This document shows positions 38,232-46,491 of a stretch of 64,000 bases of DNA, piece by piece. The stretch comes from Polyangium sp. 15x6 (GTDB lineage: Bacteria; Myxococcota_A; Polyangia; Polyangiales; Polyangiaceae), in contig NZ_JASBQE010000006.1 in assembly GCF_029960785.1 (NCBI RefSeq), positions 172,880-236,879 of the forward strand, given 5' to 3'. Made by a program: the position numbers and the translations under genes. The notes below the pieces were generated by a model. That model worked only from the letters and a program-made list of their open reading frames with translations, was not told the DNA's origin and did no database searches. The stretch's first letter is position 1. Every line of letters starts with the position of its first letter.

Positions 38232-40636
38232 TTGCCCTCCGTCTCGGGCGCGCCGCTGTCGTCGAGGACCTCGTCGAGCTCCTCCCGCAAGAGCTTCTCC
38301 TCGCGCGCTCGCTCGACGCGCAGGCTGCGCACGCGGGTCATCTGCTCCTCGCGAACCTCCCACGCCTCCTCGGTGATGCCCACGTCCGCACGCAAGACGA
38401 TGCTCCGCAGCCGGTCGCGCACGAGGCCGAAATTCCGCATGGCCACCTCGCCCACGACGCCGCGCGCCTCCTTGTCGAGCCGCTCGAGCTCCACCTCGTA
38501 CCCCACCACCGCGGCCGTCTCGCGCGCCAGGATCGCCCGTACGTCCGTCGTCCTCCGCGCGACCTCGCGCTCGAGCTCGCTCAGCGCCGCGAAGACCTTC
38601 GCGTCCGTCTCGTCGCCCTTCTGCAGGAGCGGCGCGACGCGCTTGGCGTAGGCGGCGAGCGACGCGCCCCCCTGCCCCGCCATCGCGAGCTGAACCTCTC
38701 GTACGATCGCCTCGCGGTACGCCTGCCGCACCTGCGCATCCTCGATGAAGCGCTGATCGCCGAAGCCGACCTGCATCTTGCCGGCGCCCACGAGCTTGCG
38801 GAGATCCGCGATGTGCTTGCGGTAGATCGCGAGATCCCGCTCGTGCGCGGCGAGTTCCTGCTCGAACCGCGCGACCGCCGCCGGATCCCGCACGACGCCC
38901 GCCTGCGGCGCCTCGCGCAACATGCGCCGGAGGCCGTTCACCTGCGCCTGGAGCGAGTCCACCTCGAGCGTCATGCGCTGGACCGACTGCGACGCGCCGT
39001 TCCACTGCTTGAGCGCCTGCCCCTCACGCTCCTGGAAATCCGAGTCGTTGACCGGGATGAGCCCGAGCCGCTTCTCCAGCGAGCGGCGGCGCGCGCGCAC
39101 CTGTCCGATCTCGCCCGAGAGGGCCGAGGACTCGACCTCGTCCATGCCCTGTCCGATCGAGAGCCGCGCGAGGCCCACGCGGTTGATGAGCCCGAGCGCC
39201 TTCTCCTCGCCCGCCTTGAGCTCGGGGAACGCGCGGACGCGGTTCGTCGAGGCGACGACGGCATTCAGCTTCTCGATGAGATCGTTCGACTGCTGAATGA
39301 GCTCGCGGCACTGCGCGATGCCCTCGATCACGGCGAACGCGGCGGGGCCGTCCTCCGCCTCGCGCGCCCACTGGATCGCCAGCGTGGGCAAGCCGGAGCT
39401 CGAATCGAGGACGTCGAGCTGCTCCTGGCTCAGCTTGTCGTAGTAGACGGCCGGATCGCTGGTCGAGCCGAGGAACGCGTCGACGCGCGCGCGCATCGGA
39501 TCGTAGTTCGCCCGGACGCCCTCGTAGACCTTGAGCGACTTTTCGAACTGGCCCGCGCGCAGCATGAGATCGGCGCGGAGCAGCGAGCCGTCCGCGATGT
39601 TCTGGCTGTTCGGATCCGCGACGGAGAGGACCTCGAGCGCCCGCTGCGCGCGCTCGACGTCGCCGAGACGGACGTACACCCAGCCGAGCTCGTACAGCAT
39701 CGTCCCGAACTCCGGCGAGGAGCGGTCGATGTGGTTGTACGCATCCACGGCCTGCGCCCACTGATCGGACTCGTAAAAGAGCCGCCCGATCGCGAGCCAC
39801 GCCATGTCGATCACCCGCTCGTGATCCTTCGAGTCCGGGGGGAGCTGCGTGACCTTGCGGAATTGATCGATCGCCGCGACGTAGCGGCTCCGCGGCGCGC
39901 GCGGCGGCACCTCGCCCTCGGCGAGGGGGACCGGCGGCGGCGTCGCCTCTTTCATGGCCACGACGCCGAGCAAATACCCCGCCTGATGCGCGTACTCGCT
40001 CTTCGGATCGACCGACGCGAGCGCCGCCTTCGCGCCCGCCCAGTCCTTCTTCACGACGAGGCCCTTGCCGCGCGCGTACGAGATCCCGCTCGTCACCGCA
40101 GCAGGCGGGAGGCGGTTCATCGCGGCGAAGACGTCGTCGAGGTGCCGGTAGTCCTTCGTGCGCAGCGCGATGTCGACGAGCCGCTCGAGCGCTTTGCTCT
40201 GGTAGGACAGGAAGCGTGGCTCCTGCGTGCGGTCCGTGATCTTGAAATAGACGCGCCGCGCCGAGAGGTACTGACGCGACTGGAAGTAGGTCTCGCCGAG
40301 GAGCGAGAGCGCGTCGGGGTACGCGGTCGGGTGATCAGGGTACTTTTCGATGATCTCGTTCAGCAGCGTCGCCGCGCGCTCCCAGTCCTTCGAGCCCACG
40401 AGGAGCACGGCGTCGGCGATGCGCTGCGCGGGTGTGCGCCCGCGGCCCTTCGACTTCTGGACCGCGTCCTCGATCGCGCGCAGGCCGTTCGACGCGATCG
40501 TGATCTGCTGCGAGGCGCCGGTGATCGCCTGCTCGGGGTCGATCGCGTGGGCGAGGCTCGGCGCGAGGGCCGCGAAGGCCGCGACGAGGCCCGCGAGGAG
40601 CGCCTTCCGCGTGCGGAAACCGCGTGTGCCGTTCAT
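38228..40636 (-). CDS. Periplasmic TPR and coiled-coil protein
   Basis: 802 residues. Signal peptide 1-31 (AALAPSLAHA). Residues about 60-400 are TPR-like (KDWERAATLLNEIIEKYPDH; LSLLGETYFQSRQYLSARRV; YELGWVYVRLGDVERAQRAL). Residues about 480-790 form long charged helices, probably coiled coils (ARFEQELAAHERDLAIYRKH; VRSLRVERAREEKLLREELD). Its stop overlaps the start of the 1464-residue TPR gene. The pair resembles GltD-type scaffolds that link inner- and outer-membrane parts of the gliding machine; that role is inferred. Only 22 bp separate it from the upstream gene. Confidence 0.8.
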   Translation of the reverse strand: MNGTRGFRTRKALLAGLVAAFAALAPSLAHAIDPEQAITGASQQITIASNGLRAIEDAVQKSKGRGRTPAQRIADAVLLVGSKDWERAATLLNEIIEKYPDHPTAYPDALSLLGETYFQSRQYLSARRVYFKITDRTQEPRFLSYQSKALERLVDIALRTKDYRHLDDVFAAMNRLPPAAVTSGISYARGKGLVVKKDWAGAKAALASVDPKSEYAHQAGYLLGVVAMKEATPPPVPLAEGEVPPRAPRSRYVAAIDQFRKVTQLPPDSKDHERVIDMAWLAIGRLFYESDQWAQAVDAYNHIDRSSPEFGTMLYELGWVYVRLGDVERAQRALEVLSVADPNSQNIADGSLLRADLMLRAGQFEKSLKVYEGVRANYDPMRARVDAFLGSTSDPAVYYDKLSQEQLDVLDSSSGLPTLAIQWAREAEDGPAAFAVIEGIAQCRELIQQSNDLIEKLNAVVASTNRVRAFPELKAGEEKALGLINRVGLARLSIGQGMDEVESSALSGEIGQVRARRRSLEKRLGLIPVNDSDFQEREGQALKQWNGASQSVQRMTLEVDSLQAQVNGLRRMLREAPQAGVVRDPAAVARFEQELAAHERDLAIYRKHIADLRKLVGAGKMQVGFGDQRFIEDAQVRQAYREAIVREVQLAMAGQGGASLAAYAKRVAPLLQKGDETDAKVFAALSELEREVARRTTDVRAILARETAAVVGYEVELERLDKEARGVVGEVAMRNFGLVRDRLRSIVLRADVGITEEAWEVREEQMTRVRSLRVERAREEKLLREELDEVLDDSGAPETEGK

Positions 40637-40658
40637 GCGTGCCCCTTCGGGAAATCGC

Positions 40659-41573
40659 TCACTTGGCGACGCCCTGCGGCGCTGGCGCGCCCGCGGGGGC
40701 GTTCGGATCCGAGAGCCCTTGCGTGACCTTCTCGACGAACCGCACCGCGGGGCGCTCTTCGATCGGCGTGGTCACGCCGCCCTTCTCGAACGACACGATC
40801 TGCAGCGTCATCGTCTTGCCTTCGAGCGCTGTGAACGAGTGGTTCGAGCGGACCTCGAGCCGGTAGCCGCGCATGTACGAGAAGACGCCGTAACCGTTGC
40901 CCTGCAGGTTCACGAGGACCTGCACGGTGTGATCACCGGGCGGGATCGAGCCGTTGAAGATCGGGATCTCGCCGGCCTCGGCGATCGCGCCCGTCTGATC
41001 GGTCTTGTTGTACTGGACGGCGCCGTCGAGGACGACGAGCAGGCGCGTGATCTTGAAGGCGCCCGAGAGCTCGTTCGTGTACTTGAGGTTCGCGCGGGAG
41101 CCGGCGCCGCCGCTCGACAGGATCGTGTCGCTGAGCAGCGAGAGCCGCGTGTGACTGCGACGGATGTGCTCCTTCAGCTCGTCGATGCGCTGCTCGAGAT
41201 CCCGCAGGCGCACGGCGTACGTCTGGCCATCCATGCCGGGCGCGGGCTGCTGCGCGCCGGGCGCGGGCTGCGCGCCGGGCATTCCCGTGGGAGGCGCGGG
41301 TTGCATGCCGGGCTGCGTCGGCGGCTGGGGCTGCAGGCCCGGCTGCGGTTGAGGTTGCATGCCGGGTTGCATCGGCGGCTGCTGCATCGGCGGCTGCTGC
41401 ATGCCGGGCTGCGTCGGCGCCGCGGGGAGCGGGGTTTGGCCGGGCGGAACGGCCTGAAGCGCGCCGGGGCCGGCCGCCGGCGGTGGCGCCGTGGGGGCCT
41501 GGGCGAACGCCGGCGCCACGGTCAGCCAGGTTGCCGCGAAGGTCACGGCGAGCGTCTTCGGGAGCAATCGCAT
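40659..41573 (-). CDS. Periplasmic Met/Pro/Gln-rich protein with coiled coil, first gene of the Glt/Nfs-like run
   Basis: 304 residues from ATG 41573. Signal peptide 1-25 (WLTVAPAFA). Residues about 26-115 are a low-complexity Met/Pro/Gln/Gly tract (QPGMQQPPMQQPPMQPGM and similar). A short coiled coil (RLRDLEQRIDELKEHIRRSH) is followed by a beta-rich domain (ITRLLVVLDGAVQYNK; GDHTVQVLVNLQGNGYGVFS; KTMTLQIVSFEKGGVTTPIE). Proteins of this layout are often mislabelled dihydrolipoamide acetyltransferase because of the Pro/Ala-rich tract; no lipoyl or catalytic motif is present. It leads the run of seven envelope-machine genes. Confidence 0.75.
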   Translation of the reverse strand: MRLLPKTLAVTFAATWLTVAPAFAQAPTAPPPAAGPGALQAVPPGQTPLPAAPTQPGMQQPPMQQPPMQPGMQPQPQPGLQPQPPTQPGMQPAPPTGMPGAQPAPGAQQPAPGMDGQTYAVRLRDLEQRIDELKEHIRRSHTRLSLLSDTILSSGGAGSRANLKYTNELSGAFKITRLLVVLDGAVQYNKTDQTGAIAEAGEIPIFNGSIPPGDHTVQVLVNLQGNGYGVFSYMRGYRLEVRSNHSFTALEGKTMTLQIVSFEKGGVTTPIEERPAVRFVEKVTQGLSDPNAPAGAPAPQGVAK

Positions 41574-41645
41574 GAAGACCAACCCCAATCGTCGAAGGAA
41601 GGCGGGAGGACACGCTGTCGCCCGGCCATGCTTGCCGGCCTTCGC

Positions 41646-41675
41646 AGTGTACGTTCCGGGAGCGCGCTGATGCAA
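41646..41675 (-). promoter_or_regulatory. Candidate promoter of the Glt/Nfs-like operon
   Basis: On the minus strand: TTGCAT (41675-41670), 18-bp spacer, TACACT (41651-41646), about 72 bp before the ATG at 41573. Three of six and four of six matches. The spacer contains GGAAC, the core of many ECF-type -35 boxes, noteworthy because an ECF sigma gene starts divergently. Confidence 0.4.
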
Positions 41676-41689
41676 CCGAGGACCCTGCG

Positions 41690-41707
41690 CGTCACGGGGA
41701 CGTGACG
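41690..41707. promoter_or_regulatory. Perfect inverted repeat, possible operator
   Basis: CGTCACG-GGGA-CGTGACG, a 7-bp inverted repeat just upstream of the candidate promoter at 41646-41675, in the divergent region shared with the ECF sigma gene. A partial third half (GTGGCGTGA) follows. A dimeric regulator could bind here; nothing in the window identifies it. Confidence 0.35.
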
Positions 41708-41876
41708 TGGCGTGAATTTGCTGGCGCTCCGTGTCCGCCCTGGCGCGAGGTCTTTCCAAGGCGTCCCGCCACCCAAACTTCGCGGCTCCGCCGGTGTCCC
41801 GATCCGGTAAGGTGGCGTCGTGCAGCGACGACCCCCTCCGATCAGAACTTCGGGCCCCGTCGCGCGTCCCATGGAC

Positions 41877-41984
41877 CGATTCAGCGCTTGGGGCTTCGGG
41901 TCGCCTGACGGCGCCCTTCGCCCCAAACCCCGATTCGACGCTTGGGGCTTCGGGTCGCCTGACGGCGCCCTTCGCCCCAAACCC
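41877..41984 (+). repeat. Two 54-bp tandem repeats upstream of the sigma factor gene
   Basis: Units at 41877-41930 and 41931-41984 differ at only two or three bases (TTCAGCGC versus TTCGACGC near the start). A third unit begins (CGGTTCGC) and then diverges. Each contains GCGCCCTTCGCCCC and CTTGGGGCTTCGGG. They lie 74-182 bp before the ECF sigma start, the rest of the 485-bp gap (41574-42058) having no gene. They could be regulatory or simple slippage products. Confidence 0.9.
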
Positions 41985-42058
41985 CGGTTCGCTCTTCGCC
42001 ACGGCCCCCTTTCGCCCGCCTCCGCATCCGCGGGAGCGCGAGGAACGAGGAGGTGACG

Positions 42059-42685
42059 ATGGCGAGCATCTCGCGCGAGGAGGTGACCGACGAGGTCCTG
42101 ATGATGCGGTTCCAGGGTGGTGACCGAGCGGCGTTCGCCGGTCTCGTCCGCAGGCACAAGACGAACGTCTACAACTTCATCCTTCGCCAGGTCCGCGCGC
42201 CCCAGATCGCCGAGGATCTCGTGCAGGACGTGTTCGTCAAAATCGTGCAGAACGCGGCCGACTTCAAGCACGAGGCCCGCTTCTCCACGTGGGCCTACGC
42301 GATCGCCCGGAACGTCTGCATCGACCACCTGCGGAAGGCCGCGCTCCGGCGGCATCCGTCGCTGGATCAGGCCACGAGCACGGGAAGCGGCGAGGAGGGG
42401 CCGACGCTCGCCGAGCGCACGGCCGACGCGCACCCCACGGCCTCGGTCGAGCGGGTCGCGATCGGCGCCGAGCTCGGGCATCGGATCACCCACGCCGTCG
42501 AGCGGTTGCCCCCCGAGCAACGCGAGGTCTTTCTCTTGCGGGAGATCGGCAACGTGCCGTTCAAGGACATCGCCGAGATCACCGGGGTACCGGAAAATAC
42601 CGTCAAGAGCCGGATGCGATACGCCCTCGAGCGCTTGCAGGAAGCGCTCGCCGAGTACGAGGACTACGCTCGAGCCCTGCGATGA
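42059..42685 (+). CDS. ECF-type RNA polymerase sigma factor
   Basis: 208 residues from ATG 42059 with an AGGAGGT ribosome site at 42048-42054 (this decides the start over GTG 42053). Region 2 is clear: FQGGDRAAFAGLVRRH, then DLVQDVFVKIVQNA and FSTWAYAIARNVCIDHLRK. Region 4 follows: LPPEQREVFLLREIGNVPF and EITGVPENTVKSRMRYALE. The two are joined by an acidic linker (about 105-140). It directs RNA polymerase to stress- or envelope-responsive promoters. The zinc-finger anti-sigma gene follows after 19 bp. It is divergent from the Glt/Nfs-like operon, a possible target. Confidence 0.93.
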   Translation: MASISREEVTDEVLMMRFQGGDRAAFAGLVRRHKTNVYNFILRQVRAPQIAEDLVQDVFVKIVQNAADFKHEARFSTWAYAIARNVCIDHLRKAALRRHPSLDQATSTGSGEEGPTLAERTADAHPTASVERVAIGAELGHRITHAVERLPPEQREVFLLREIGNVPFKDIAEITGVPENTVKSRMRYALERLQEALAEYEDYARALR

Positions 42686-42704
42686 CGCCGGGCAAGGTGC
42701 TCCC

Positions 42705-43769
42705 ATGGATTGCCAGAAGTTCGACCAGGTCGTGATGGATGCGCTGTACGAGGAGCTCGACGAGCTCACGTACGCGGCGCTCCGCCGACACGTGGAGTCC
42801 TGCGCGCGCTGCGGCGAGGCCTGGAACGGGCTCCGCGCGACGCGCGAGGTCGCGATGCTGCCGCTCGAAGAGCCGAGCCCCGGCCTCGAAGATCGCATCC
42901 TCGCCGCGGTGACGGACGCGCAACGCACGACGCCCTGGCACCGCAAAGCCCTGCGCGCCCTCGCCTGGGCCGGCAGCCACGCGATGCGGCCGCAGCTCGC
43001 GATGGCCGCGCTGTTTTTCCTGGTGATCGGGTCGAGCCTGCTCTTGCTCCGCGCCAAACCCGGCACGGTAGGGATCACGCCGGTACGCGTGACCGAGCGC
43101 GGCGTGCCCGCGCCGGACGAGGGGGATCTCTCGCAAGCGGCCGCCCCGGCCCAGCCCCCGCCGATGGCCGCGGCGCCCACGCCGTTCGCCGCCGCCGCCG
43201 AGCAGCCCGCGGAGGCCGCGAAGAAGGGCAAGGACGACGCAGCGGACAAGGCCGCGGCGAAGGACGCGGACGGCGCGGGGAAGGCGCTCGCGGAGGCGCG
43301 CGCCACGCGCGACGGCTCGGGCTGCGACGCGGCGCTCCGGCTGTACGACGACGTCGGCGCGCGTTACCCGGGCACGCCGCAGGCCGCCGACGCGATGTGG
43401 GAAGCGGCGCAGTGCCAGCGCAGCCTCGGCAACACGGATCGCGCGAGGGAGCTCTATTCCGCGCTCAAGCAGAGCGACGGGTACAAGGCGCGCGCCGAGG
43501 AGGCGCTGAAGGAGAGCGAGGCGCAGACGCAGACGAACAACGCCGGGGGCGGCGTCGTGGCGAACCGCGCCGCAGCTCCGGCTCCGGCGCCGCCGGCCGC
43601 GACGACGACGGTCGCGGGCAAGCCCGCCGGCAGGGCCGCGGCAGCCGCGCCCATGGAAAGCGAGGCCAATGAAGCCAAGGCCGCGCCGGGGGGTGGTCCG
43701 GGCCGCAACGTGAACGCCGCGCCGAAGCGCTCCTACGAGCCCGCCCCGAGCAACGCCACCGGCTACTGA
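42705..43769 (+). CDS. Zinc-finger anti-sigma factor with periplasmic TPR-like tail
   Basis: 354 residues from ATG 42705. The N-terminus holds the anti-sigma zinc finger of the zf-HC2/ZAS type (RRHVESCARCGEAW, that is HxxxCxxC). A membrane helix at about 100-120 (LAMAALFFLVIGSSLLLL) is followed by an Ala/Pro/Lys-rich periplasmic region. About 195-265 resembles a TPR pair (GCDAALRLYDDVGARYPG; QCQRSLGNTDRARELYSALK), and the end is low complexity. It should hold the upstream ECF sigma factor at the membrane and release it on an envelope signal. The TPR-like part suggests protein-protein sensing. Confidence 0.87.
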   Translation: MDCQKFDQVVMDALYEELDELTYAALRRHVESCARCGEAWNGLRATREVAMLPLEEPSPGLEDRILAAVTDAQRTTPWHRKALRALAWAGSHAMRPQLAMAALFFLVIGSSLLLLRAKPGTVGITPVRVTERGVPAPDEGDLSQAAAPAQPPPMAAAPTPFAAAAEQPAEAAKKGKDDAADKAAAKDADGAGKALAEARATRDGSGCDAALRLYDDVGARYPGTPQAADAMWEAAQCQRSLGNTDRARELYSALKQSDGYKARAEEALKESEAQTQTNNAGGGVVANRAAAPAPAPPAATTTVAGKPAGRAAAAAPMESEANEAKAAPGGGPGRNVNAAPKRSYEPAPSNATGY

Positions 43770-43822
43770 TCGGGGCATCAACGGCCTCCCGAAACCGGGC
43801 CGCGACCCGCTAGACTCGGCGC

Positions 43823-45595
43823 ATGCGCCGATCACGCCTTCTCTTGGGCCTCGTTCCTGCCCTGCCCGTGGCCGTTGCCGTGGGCGCTTGCACCGAGGCG
43901 CCCGCCAACGTGGGCCTCGTCATGATGGCGCCCCAGGGGCTACTCGACACGGCGACGAGCGTCACGCTCCGCGTCTTCGACAAGGGCAACGCGACCTGCA
44001 CGCCCGCGACGGGCCGCGTCGAGAACGCTCCCACGGGCGATGCCGTGCAGACCTTCGAGCTGCAGAAAGGGAGCTGCGGCGAGGGCGTCACGTGGTGCAA
44101 GGAGATCGAGCTCGATCGCGACGGCGCCGAGAAGATCTTCGCGGTCACGGCAGAGGGCAGCGCAGGCGTGCTCGCCGAGGGCTGCGCCGTGGAGAAGGTC
44201 GATCAGGATCCGCTCGAGGTGACGATCAAGGTCCAGCGGATCACGCCGCCCGCGTGCTGCAACGACGGCGCGATCGGGACCGGCGAGCAGTGCGATCTCG
44301 GGCCCGAGAAGGCGCTCGCCTGCGACGGCAGCCCCGCCGAGACGTGCGGCGGCATCGCGCCGGACGCGGTTTGTCGGTGCGACTGCACCGCGCAGGAGAT
44401 CCTGCTCTCCGTGGACAACGTGGTGAAGCCGGAGCTCTACAACGACGGGCCGGGCACGAAGACGCACCTGGCGATGGAGTTCTGCCCAGGCATCGACGCG
44501 ACGAAGAATGCGCTGCGCACCGCGTACACGAGCACCACGGGCAGCGGCGGCGGCGACATCCTGATGCGCTTCCTCGCCGCGGATCTCTACCCGATCGAGA
44601 AGCCCTATCCGCTCGCGCAGCAGATCCAGCTCCCCGCGCGCTGCACCACCCTGCCTGCGTCTGGCCCCCCGCTCGTGCAGCGTGATCCTTCGCTCGCGCC
44701 CGTCGGCCTGAACCACGTGGCGATCGTCTACGCGAGTGATCAGGAGGCGACGAACAACTACCACATCTACTTGAACGCCCAGAACGTGTGGGGCTGCGCG
44801 GACGTGCCGCCGCTGAAGGTCAGCACGCAGGTCGGCGACGTGCAGATCCGGCCCGACGTCGCAGGCGGGCCCGAGGACGCGGCGCTCGTCGTGTGGAACC
44901 GCGGTACGGGCGTCTTCGGTCGCATCTGGAAGAAGACAGGCGAGCTCGAGCCAGCGATGGGCGAGATCCCGATCGCGACGAACGGCTTTGCGCCGCGCGT
45001 CGCAGGCAACAAGGACGGCTGGGTCGTGGTCTACCAGGGCGCAGGCGACGGCGACGGCGCCGGCATCGTCATGGTGATGATCAAGCCGAACGGCGAGGTC
45101 GGCACGCCGGAGCTCGTGAACGACGCGACGATGGGCCTGCAAGATCAGCCCGACGTTGCGATGCTCCCCGACGGCCGTTTCATCGTCGTCTGGCACGCGG
45201 GCGGCGACATCTTCTTCCAGCGCTACAACGCGGATGGAAGCCGCGTCCCCGGCACCGAGGATCAGAAGGCCGTGAACACCACGACCGCCGGCTCGCAGCA
45301 GAACCCCAAGGTTGCCGCAGGGCTCGGCTTCTTCACGGTCGTCTGGGAGGACGAGCGCGGCACGATCGGCGCGCGCTTCATCGGAGGCACGTCGGGCTTC
45401 GGCTACAACAGCGTCACAGGTCAGAACGACGCGTTCGTCGCGAACATCCCCGACCCCGAGGGCACGAGCGGCTCCCGCAAGGGCCCCGCAGTAGCGATCG
45501 GCGGCGCAGGCTTCGTCGCCATCGGCTGGCAAGACGATAGCCCGACCCACTTCGGCGTGTACGCGCGCCGCTTCCCTCTCCCGATCGGGCTGTAG
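43823..45595 (+). CDS. Large lipoprotein with beta-propeller-like repeats
   Basis: 590 residues. Lipoprotein signal ending AVAVGAC (Cys23). A Cys-rich segment at about 145-200 (PACCNDGAIGTGEQCDLGPE; DAVCRCDCTAQE) resembles the myxobacterial Cys-rich modules seen in surface proteins. The C-terminal half repeats a beta motif (EDAALVVWNRGTGVFGRIW; GWVVVYQGAGDGDGAGIVM; GRFIVVWHAGGDIFFQRYN; GFFTVVWEDERGTIGARFI), at least five blades of a propeller-like fold. Function unknown; probably surface exposed. A TAGACT box ends 6 bp before the ATG with no ribosome site. Repeat copy B begins 23 bp behind its stop. Confidence 0.75.
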   Translation: MRRSRLLLGLVPALPVAVAVGACTEAPANVGLVMMAPQGLLDTATSVTLRVFDKGNATCTPATGRVENAPTGDAVQTFELQKGSCGEGVTWCKEIELDRDGAEKIFAVTAEGSAGVLAEGCAVEKVDQDPLEVTIKVQRITPPACCNDGAIGTGEQCDLGPEKALACDGSPAETCGGIAPDAVCRCDCTAQEILLSVDNVVKPELYNDGPGTKTHLAMEFCPGIDATKNALRTAYTSTTGSGGGDILMRFLAADLYPIEKPYPLAQQIQLPARCTTLPASGPPLVQRDPSLAPVGLNHVAIVYASDQEATNNYHIYLNAQNVWGCADVPPLKVSTQVGDVQIRPDVAGGPEDAALVVWNRGTGVFGRIWKKTGELEPAMGEIPIATNGFAPRVAGNKDGWVVVYQGAGDGDGAGIVMVMIKPNGEVGTPELVNDATMGLQDQPDVAMLPDGRFIVVWHAGGDIFFQRYNADGSRVPGTEDQKAVNTTTAGSQQNPKVAAGLGFFTVVWEDERGTIGARFIGGTSGFGYNSVTGQNDAFVANIPDPEGTSGSRKGPAVAIGGAGFVAIGWQDDSPTHFGVYARRFPLPIGL

Positions 45596-45617
45596 GACTC
45601 ATCTTGGGGGCGCTGCG

Positions 45618-45723
45618 CTGGGGCGTTGCCCCAGGCCCCACCAGGGGTTGTCCACCCCTGGACCCGGACCAGCGCAAGCGCTGGACCCGGGGTCGATGAA
45701 CTGCGCGATGCGCAGTTCATCGA
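45618..45723 (+). repeat. Multi-hairpin 3'-end repeat, copy B
   Basis: Hairpin 1 CTGGGGC-GTT-GCCCCAG (45618-45634). Hairpin 2 CCAGGGG-N7-CCCCTGG (45641-45661). Hairpin 3 CCAGCGC-AA-GCGCTGG (45669-45684) within a weaker CCCGG/CCGGG outer stem. Hairpin 4 TCGATGAACTGCGC-GAT plus the perfect complementary arm (45693-45723). Orientation follows the upstream plus-strand lipoprotein gene. From hairpin 2 onward it is almost identical to copy C at 63886. Confidence 0.92.
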
Positions 45724-45803
45724 ACAGGCCGAGCCAAGACCACCCACCACCTTGCCAAACAAGACAGCCGCGCCGCCGTTTCGACGGGCAACGCTGTCCC
45801 TGG

Positions 45804-45948
45804 TCTTCCAACGGGCCCGTTGGAAGAACTGCGCGGAGCGCAGTTCTTCCACCTCGAGTCCAGGGCTTGCCCTGGTTCGGGTCGAGGGGCGAACAGCCCC
45901 CGCGGGGTCCGGGTCAGCGCCCCGGCGCGGCGCCCCGGCGCGGCGCCT
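45804..45948 (-). repeat. Multi-hairpin 3'-end repeat, copy D (inverted, diverged)
   Basis: Belongs to the minus-strand PilZ gene, whose stop it touches. Read in plus order: a 24-bp palindrome (45804-45827); hairpin 4 TGGAAGAACTGCGC-GGA plus perfect arm (45821-45851); hairpin 3 CCAGGGC-TT-GCCCTGG (45860-45875) inside CCTCGA/TCGAGG; a hairpin 2 counterpart GGGGC-N5-GCCCC (45886-45900); then GC-rich inverted repeats to 45948. The order matches the other copies reversed, with compensating changes in the stems. Region 45724-45803 between B and D has no gene. Confidence 0.8.
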
Positions 45949-46431
45949 TCAGTTCGACGTGGGTCCGGCGCCCTCGCGCAGGTACGCGATCGTGCGGATC
46001 GTATCGACGAGGCGCTCACGCTCGGCGGCTGTGATGCGCACGAAGCGCACGCCCATGCCGGGGTTCGGGTTGTCGTGGAGTGGGCGGACCGCGTTGATCC
46101 ACTGCACTGTTCCTTCGAGCACGAACGAATCTTCGCTGTTGGGCGGGGCGAACCGGAGCGTGAGGCTCGTGCCGACGGGTAAGGGATCCGTCGTGCGCAC
46201 GAAGATCCCGAGCTCCGAGATGTTCGTGATCGCGGCGTAGAGGAACGTCTCCTCCGTCTCGCAATCCACCGACCACGTCACGTCGAATCTCTCCGAGGAA
46301 CGCCGCTCGAACCAGCTCGGGCGGTTCGGATGCGACGCCTCGTCTTCGCGCGTCGACGACGTAGGTTTGTCGTCCGTGACGGCCTCGTCGACCGCTCCGC
46401 GTTCCGGATCGCTCCCGTGACGCTCACCCAT
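45949..46431 (-). CDS. PilZ-domain protein (probable c-di-GMP binding)
   Basis: 160 residues from ATG 46431 with GGGAGG 4 bp upstream. A polar, charged N-terminus (about 1-45) precedes a PilZ domain: the RxxxR motif region ERRSSERFDVTW, the second motif NISELGIFVRT (N/DxSxxG), and the strands TSLTLRFAPP and FVLEGTVQWINAV. The tail GMGVRFVRITAAERERL is also typical. The Arg-rich and NxSxxG motifs are those that bind cyclic di-GMP. The myxobacterial TIGR02266-like layout is similar. It is alone on the minus strand, followed by repeat copy D. Confidence 0.87.
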   Translation of the reverse strand: MGERHGSDPERGAVDEAVTDDKPTSSTREDEASHPNRPSWFERRSSERFDVTWSVDCETEETFLYAAITNISELGIFVRTTDPLPVGTSLTLRFAPPNSEDSFVLEGTVQWINAVRPLHDNPNPGMGVRFVRITAAERERLVDTIRTIAYLREGAGPTSN

Positions 46432-46491
46432 CGAACCTCCCGCGTAGCCGCTTTCCACACGGGCGCCAAGGGATCCGACAGGGCGCTTCGA

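Noticed and set aside
33714..38651. A 1645-codon open frame on the plus strand opposite the TPR genes
   Set aside because: Its product is Arg/Leu/Val/Glu-rich low complexity with no domain, an antisense shadow of GC-rich coding DNA. The minus-strand genes have signal peptides, TPRs and ATGA overlaps.
41731..42123. Open frames across the 54-bp repeats (peptides with repeated SALGASGRLTAP-like units)
   Set aside because: The peptide repeats merely mirror the DNA repeat; there is no ribosome site, and the frames run into the sigma gene in the wrong phase.
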